Shown piece after piece: positions 33,852 through 37,388 of a stretch of 37,388 nucleotides of DNA. The notes under the pieces were generated by a model. It was not told where the DNA came from, did not search any database, and saw nothing but the letters and a program-made list of their open reading frames with translations. The stretch's first letter is position 1. Each line of letters starts with the position of its first letter. Position numbers and translations under genes: made by a program. The stretch is from Gammaproteobacteria bacterium (GTDB lineage Bacteria > Pseudomonadota > Gammaproteobacteria > Steroidobacterales > JABDKV01). The DNA is taken from positions 1 to 37,388 of the forward strand of contig JAHEKH010000017.1 of assembly GCA_024638445.1 (NCBI GenBank), read 5' to 3'.

Positions 33852-34733
33852 TTACCAGTAGAGAAAAACGGCGACGATATGAACCAGCAGCGCCGCGATC
33901 AGCGTGACAGCCAGCGGTATGTGCAGGTAGAGCCAGAACTGGAGCCGCGCCTGCATCCGCACGTCGGCACGCACCTTCTTGAGCATCATCTTTTTGCTGG
34001 CCAGCAGGCGCTCGAGCTCGTTGATCGTGGCGCTGACCTCCCCGTCGCTGGTCCGTGACAGGCGCTCCGCAAGCCACTCGATCGCGCGCTCCTGGTCCGG
34101 GTTGCGCCGCAGCCGGTGACTGCCGTCGCCAGACGGCAACACGACACGGGAGCGGTCGCGCCCCGACAGCTGCTGGAATGTATTGCCACCGACCTGGGTT
34201 CGGTTGACGGCGCTGGTTACCACCTCGCGAATATCGTCGGGTGCATTCTTTGCGATACGCAGGCACTGGTTGTCGATCGTCGCGACGTTGTCGAGCATCT
34301 GCTCCAGCGTCAGGTTGCCGCGATTGCGGCTGACCAGCCGCGGGTAATGCAAGTAGGCATAGACGCCGTAAAACCCGCTGAAGATCGTCGCGCACATGAG
34401 TCCATAGGCCAGCGTGTGCACGTTCCAGCCAAACTGGAAACCCGCATGCAGCGAGGCGACCACCAGCAGTGCCGTACCCAGGTAGACATGCGCCGACAGC
34501 CAGCCCTCCACCTTGCCCGCGGCGGAATGATAGCGCCGCTTGCGTATACCGAATACGGTCAGCCAGACAATCAGCAGGGCGCCGATCGTGCCGAGCGTAT
34601 AGCCGAGCCAGGTGCCGCCATTCGGCGGTTCCGGTGTACGGTGCAGTGCGTAAGCCAGCAGAGACAGTGCCGCCAGTCCCAGGGCTGCCCACAGGTAGCG
34701 CCGCCGCCGATAGACGAGGATGGACTCATGCAC
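33852..34733 (-). CDS. Membrane dihaem cytochrome b-like protein
   Basis: This is a 293-residue integral membrane protein. Helices lie at about residues 13-30, 43-62, 80-98, 107-127, 267-290. His82 and His96, and His271 and His285, are each 14 residues apart on predicted helices, the spacing expected for bis-His haem b ligands in cytochrome b561 and ferric-reductase-like four-helix bundles. The soluble stretch between about 130 and 262 carries helical, charged segments and probably faces the cytoplasm, where it could meet the neighbouring [4Fe-4S] protein. The start is GTG 34733, just overlapping the previous stop (34735-34737) region by proximity, with GGAG about 10 nt upstream; the frame is open further upstream but that reading lies within the oxidoreductase gene. 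It probably links the soluble electron-input protein to the periplasmic cytochromes. Confidence 0.8.
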   Translation of the reverse strand: MHESILVYRRRRYLWAALGLAALSLLAYALHRTPEPPNGGTWLGYTLGTIGALLIVWLTVFGIRKRRYHSAAGKVEGWLSAHVYLGTALLVVASLHAGFQFGWNVHTLAYGLMCATIFSGFYGVYAYLHYPRLVSRNRGNLTLEQMLDNVATIDNQCLRIAKNAPDDIREVVTSAVNRTQVGGNTFQQLSGRDRSRVVLPSGDGSHRLRRNPDQERAIEWLAERLSRTSDGEVSATINELERLLASKKMMLKKVRADVRMQARLQFWLYLHIPLAVTLIAALLVHIVAVFLYW

Positions 34734-34734
34734 T

Positions 34735-37140
34735 TCAGAAGTCTCCGCCGCCGTGCACGAGCCCGGCAAACTGTTCGGGACTGACCCGCAGCGCGGCCCC
34801 GGTCGGGCAGGCGCGTACACACGCCGGTCCGCCATCGAGGTCTTTGCACATGTCGCATTTGACGGCTTTTTTCGGGGTGGACGGGTCGGGTTTCGCAAGG
34901 GATTCCATGCCGGGTGCGCGCCCCGCACCGAACAGCAGCCACTGCCAGAACCTGGGCGGCACCGGATCGTCAACGGCCATGTGAATCACACCGTAGGGGC
35001 AGTTGTGCATGCAATTCTCGCAGCCGATGCAGCTGTCGTCGATAAAGACCTCGCCGTTGGCATTGCGGTGAATGGCATCGGGTGGACAATCGGTCATGCA
35101 GTGCGGATCTTCGCAATGCCGGCACGAGGTCGGCACGTGCACCATCGCATAAGTCGGCCCCGCCTCGCGGTCCAGCCGCGACGTGCCGTTGTGGGTTTCT
35201 GCACAGGCCTTTTCGCAGTTGTCACAGCCCACGCACAGGGACGAATCGATCAACAGTACGTCTGTCGCTTCGCCCAGGCCCTGCTGCATCAGGAAAGAAA
35301 TCAGGTCGCCGCTTTCGGGCTGGGCTTCCATCTGCGTATTTTCGACGATCCGCTGCTGGATGCGCCGCTGCATGCGCTCACGCAGCGTCGGCGCCTTGTC
35401 GAGCAACCGGTTAAAGGACTGGCTGTCGAGCGAAATCGTGGCGGTCTTGACCGTGGCAGTCACCGTGGCCGTGCGCCGGGTGTTTCCGATGAGGCCCATT
35501 TCCCCGACGTACTTGCCCGCCGGCACATAGGCCGTGACGATGTCGCGCCCGCCGATATTTCGCGATACCGAAACCGACCCGCTGCGTATCAGGTGCAGGG
35601 AATCGGCTTCGTCGCCTTCGGCGAACAACACGGTACCGGCCTTGTACTCGTTGAGCCGGGCGGCCTCGACGACGTCCATGAGTTCTGCTGCCGGTACATC
35701 GGGCGCAAAGCTCGACTGGATCGCACGCAGCATGAAGGCATTGTCGATAGTCCGACGGGCGTGGTCATTGGAAGCCAGCAGCTTCTTGATCGTCCGCCGT
35801 GGTGACTCGATGAGCACGCAGTTTTCGCCGGCAACGACGGTTGCGGTGCGGCGGCGTCCCGAGATGAGGCTCATCTCGCCAAAAAACTGGCCGGCTGCCA
35901 GCGGCAGCGCTGCATCCTGAGCGGCACCCCGGCCCACCAGCACGGTGCCGTCGAGGATGGTGAAAAAGCTGTCCGTGTAATCATTCAGCATGAACACGGT
36001 CTCGCCGGGCGCGGGCGTTGTCACCTCGCTGTCCAGCATCAGCTCGCGAAAAACCAGGGCATTGAGTGGCCCGAAAAGCGGGATGCGCTTCTGCATCGCC
36101 GCCAGCGACTCGCTCACGCTGCCATAGCTCAGGCCGCGGAACTTTTTTTCGAGCAGGGGTTCGTCCGCCGGACCGATGTCATTGCCGAGAATGTACTCGA
36201 CAACTTCGTAACCCTGGTTCATCGCCTGCTTGATCAGCGGATAGCCACCGAGAGCGCCGATGATGTAAAGACCGGGAACGTTGCTCTCGTAACGGGCGCT
36301 GAGTTGCGGTATTGCCGTGGGCTTGTCGCTCGGGTAGGCGACACCGCATGACTCTACGAAACGCCGTTGTGGAATCGCGCCGATCCGTGCAATCACCCGG
36401 TTGACCGGCACACTGGCCTCACCTTCGTCGGTATTCAGCACCAGCCGTGCGGGACGTTCCGCGGCCGGTGTTTCCTCGATCCGGGCCGCGTTACTGCGAT
36501 AAAAACAGCGAATCCGGTCTTCTTCTATTGCCCGGGTAATCTGCGCGAGATTGCCGTCCTTGGCGCGGGCAAACTCGTCTTTGCGATTAACGATATAGAC
36601 CGTATTGTGGCCGCACAGAGCCACGGCGTTTTCGATCGCGGCATCGCCAGCGCCGATAACGACGATGGATTCACCCTGGTACTCATCCGGATCGTCCAGC
36701 GTGTACTGAACCCAGGGCGTCTGCTCCCCCGGCACGCCGAGCTTGCGCGGGTTGCCCTGCACGCCTATCGACAACACGACGTTCTCCGCCGAAACACTGC
36801 TGCCGTCATTCAGCCCGATCCTGAATTCAGGCCGCTGGCCCTCGATGGAAATAGTTTCGGCGCTGTAGCGTACGCTGACCCCGCTGGCGTTCAGTGCCTC
36901 CTGCCAGGCCGACAGGACGTTCTCCCGGGTACCGGCCTCGAAGCCAACGTCGCTGCGCAGGGGCAACACGCCAGGTTCGGCCATGACGTGCTTGCCTTTC
37001 TGGTATCGCTGGATGGTCTGGGCGTGCGCCGGACTGGACTCCAGCAGAACATGGGAAATACCCGTTGCCGCTGCGCGCGCCGCTGCGCTGATGCCGGCTG
37101 GACCGGCACCGATTACGGCAACCTTTAAGGTTTCAGCCAC
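34735..37140 (-). CDS. FAD/NAD(P) oxidoreductase fused to two cNMP-binding domains and four [4Fe-4S] clusters
   Basis: This is an 801-residue cytoplasmic fusion with no signal peptide. Residues 1-330 are a thioredoxin-reductase-like flavoprotein: FAD motif GAGPAG (11-16), NAD(P) motif GAGDAA (163-168) and a late FAD segment VPGLYIIGALGG; the CXXC of true thioredoxin reductases is absent. Two cyclic-nucleotide-binding domains follow (about 350-465 and 500-610), with phosphate-cassette stretches FFGEMSLISGRRRTATV and VGEMGLIGNTRRTATV that keep the Gly-Glu and Arg. From about 634, four Cys clusters (CVGCDNCEKAC, CRHCEDPHCMTDCP, CIGCENCMHNCP, CDMCKDLDGGPACVRACP) match the DmsB/NrfC/HybA four-cluster module. 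Start GTG 37140 has AGGA upstream. It would carry electrons from NAD(P)H to the membrane cytochrome b under cyclic-nucleotide control; the control is inferred. Confidence 0.9.
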   Translation of the reverse strand: MAETLKVAVIGAGPAGISAAARAAATGISHVLLESSPAHAQTIQRYQKGKHVMAEPGVLPLRSDVGFEAGTRENVLSAWQEALNASGVSVRYSAETISIEGQRPEFRIGLNDGSSVSAENVVLSIGVQGNPRKLGVPGEQTPWVQYTLDDPDEYQGESIVVIGAGDAAIENAVALCGHNTVYIVNRKDEFARAKDGNLAQITRAIEEDRIRCFYRSNAARIEETPAAERPARLVLNTDEGEASVPVNRVIARIGAIPQRRFVESCGVAYPSDKPTAIPQLSARYESNVPGLYIIGALGGYPLIKQAMNQGYEVVEYILGNDIGPADEPLLEKKFRGLSYGSVSESLAAMQKRIPLFGPLNALVFRELMLDSEVTTPAPGETVFMLNDYTDSFFTILDGTVLVGRGAAQDAALPLAAGQFFGEMSLISGRRRTATVVAGENCVLIESPRRTIKKLLASNDHARRTIDNAFMLRAIQSSFAPDVPAAELMDVVEAARLNEYKAGTVLFAEGDEADSLHLIRSGSVSVSRNIGGRDIVTAYVPAGKYVGEMGLIGNTRRTATVTATVKTATISLDSQSFNRLLDKAPTLRERMQRRIQQRIVENTQMEAQPESGDLISFLMQQGLGEATDVLLIDSSLCVGCDNCEKACAETHNGTSRLDREAGPTYAMVHVPTSCRHCEDPHCMTDCPPDAIHRNANGEVFIDDSCIGCENCMHNCPYGVIHMAVDDPVPPRFWQWLLFGAGRAPGMESLAKPDPSTPKKAVKCDMCKDLDGGPACVRACPTGAALRVSPEQFAGLVHGGGDF

Positions 37141-37155
37141 TCGTTTCCTATCGGG

Positions 37156-37388
37156 TTAGACGACCCCGTAAGCCAGCATGGCGTCGGCAACCTTGACGAA
37201 GCCGGCAATGTTAGCGCCCTTGAGATAATTGACGCCAGATTCTCCTTCACCGTACTCGACGCACTTCTCGTGAATGCCGGACATGATATTTCGCAGCCGC
37301 TCGTCCAGTTCGTTGCGGCTCCAGGTCAGCCGCATGCTGTTCTGGGTCATTTCGAGACCAGATATCGCAACGCCTCCTGCATTGGCCG
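37156..37388 (-). CDS. gdhA: C-terminal end of glutamate dehydrogenase (5' part beyond window)
   Basis: Only the last 76 or so residues are visible; the frame is open to the right edge. ANAGGVAISGLEMTQNSMRL, the helical stretch with MSGIHEKCVEYG and the terminal YLKGANIAGFVKVADAMLAYGVV match the C-terminus of hexameric NADP-dependent glutamate dehydrogenase (GdhA), which aminates 2-oxoglutarate with NADPH. It stops 15 nt before the GTG of the oxidoreductase, in the same orientation, with no terminator between them. The downstream cluster may therefore be read from a gdhA promoter outside the window, or have its own promoter inside the gdhA coding region. Confidence 0.9.
   Translation of the reverse strand, partial: ANAGGVAISGLEMTQNSMRLTWSRNELDERLRNIMSGIHEKCVEYGEGESGVNYLKGANIAGFVKVADAMLAYGVV

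Noticed and set aside
32190-34058. Open plus-strand frame of 622 codons opposite the FHA-decahaem gene
   Set aside because: It is antisense to an unmistakable FHA and multihaem coding sequence, has low-complexity composition and no recognisable motif.
1-37388. CRISPR arrays, tRNA or rRNA genes, insertion sequences, integrase or attachment sites
   Set aside because: Looked for by eye on both strands; no regularly spaced repeats, cloverleaf genes, transposase-like proteins or flanking direct repeats were seen.

Overview
The window is GC-rich, double-membrane (Gram-negative) bacterial DNA with dense, overlapping genes. A 105-residue PilZ protein, a full-length Lhr helicase behind an E. coli-like LexA box, lipoboxes, outer-membrane-type beta-barrels and a YihG-like acyltransferase point to a gammaproteobacterium. 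The many cytochromes suggest an environmental, respiratorily versatile lineage; the exact taxon cannot be read from the sequence. No rRNA, tRNA, CRISPR array, transposase or integrase was seen.

Layout. (1) 1-4.3 kb, minus strand: a GH5 glycosidase cut by the window edge, translationally coupled to a sulfatase; then a lysophospholipid-type acyltransferase and a small four-helix membrane protein. (2) 4.4-8.5 kb, plus strand: lhr behind a near-consensus LexA box. (3) 8.6-12.8 kb, plus strand: small secreted or periplasmic proteins, namely two related retropepsin-fold proteins that lack the catalytic Asp, a SYLF lipoprotein, a decayed Sel1-type pseudogene, and a Calx-beta protein preceded by a tandemly duplicated structured RNA; the block ends at a strong intrinsic terminator. 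(4) 12.8-37.1 kb, minus strand: twelve consecutive genes with 1-50 nt overlaps or gaps below about 80 nt, preceded at 15 nt by the 3' end of gdhA, which runs off the right edge.

The minus-strand block is the most interesting part. In transcription order it encodes: a flavin/NAD(P) oxidoreductase fused to two cyclic-nucleotide-binding domains and a four-cluster [4Fe-4S] module; a membrane cytochrome b with two His pairs spaced 14 residues apart; a protein with a cytoplasmic FHA domain, one membrane helix and ten CXXCH haems; a lipoprotein with two GlcG/HbpS (DUF336) domains; an outer-membrane beta-barrel; a decahaem cytochrome fused to an LVIVD beta-propeller; a cytochrome-c554-like protein with a C-terminal SH3 domain; a CHASE2 class III adenylate cyclase; a PilZ protein; an SH3-TPR-barrel protein; a FecR-domain protein; and a 1456-residue cadherin-like repeat lipoprotein. 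About 25 c-type haem sites, an electron-input module, a b-type membrane cytochrome and a barrel fit a trans-envelope electron conduit. The cyclase and the cNMP domains on the input flavoprotein suggest that cyclic nucleotides control electron entry. Domain identities are well supported; the assembled system and its regulation are inference.
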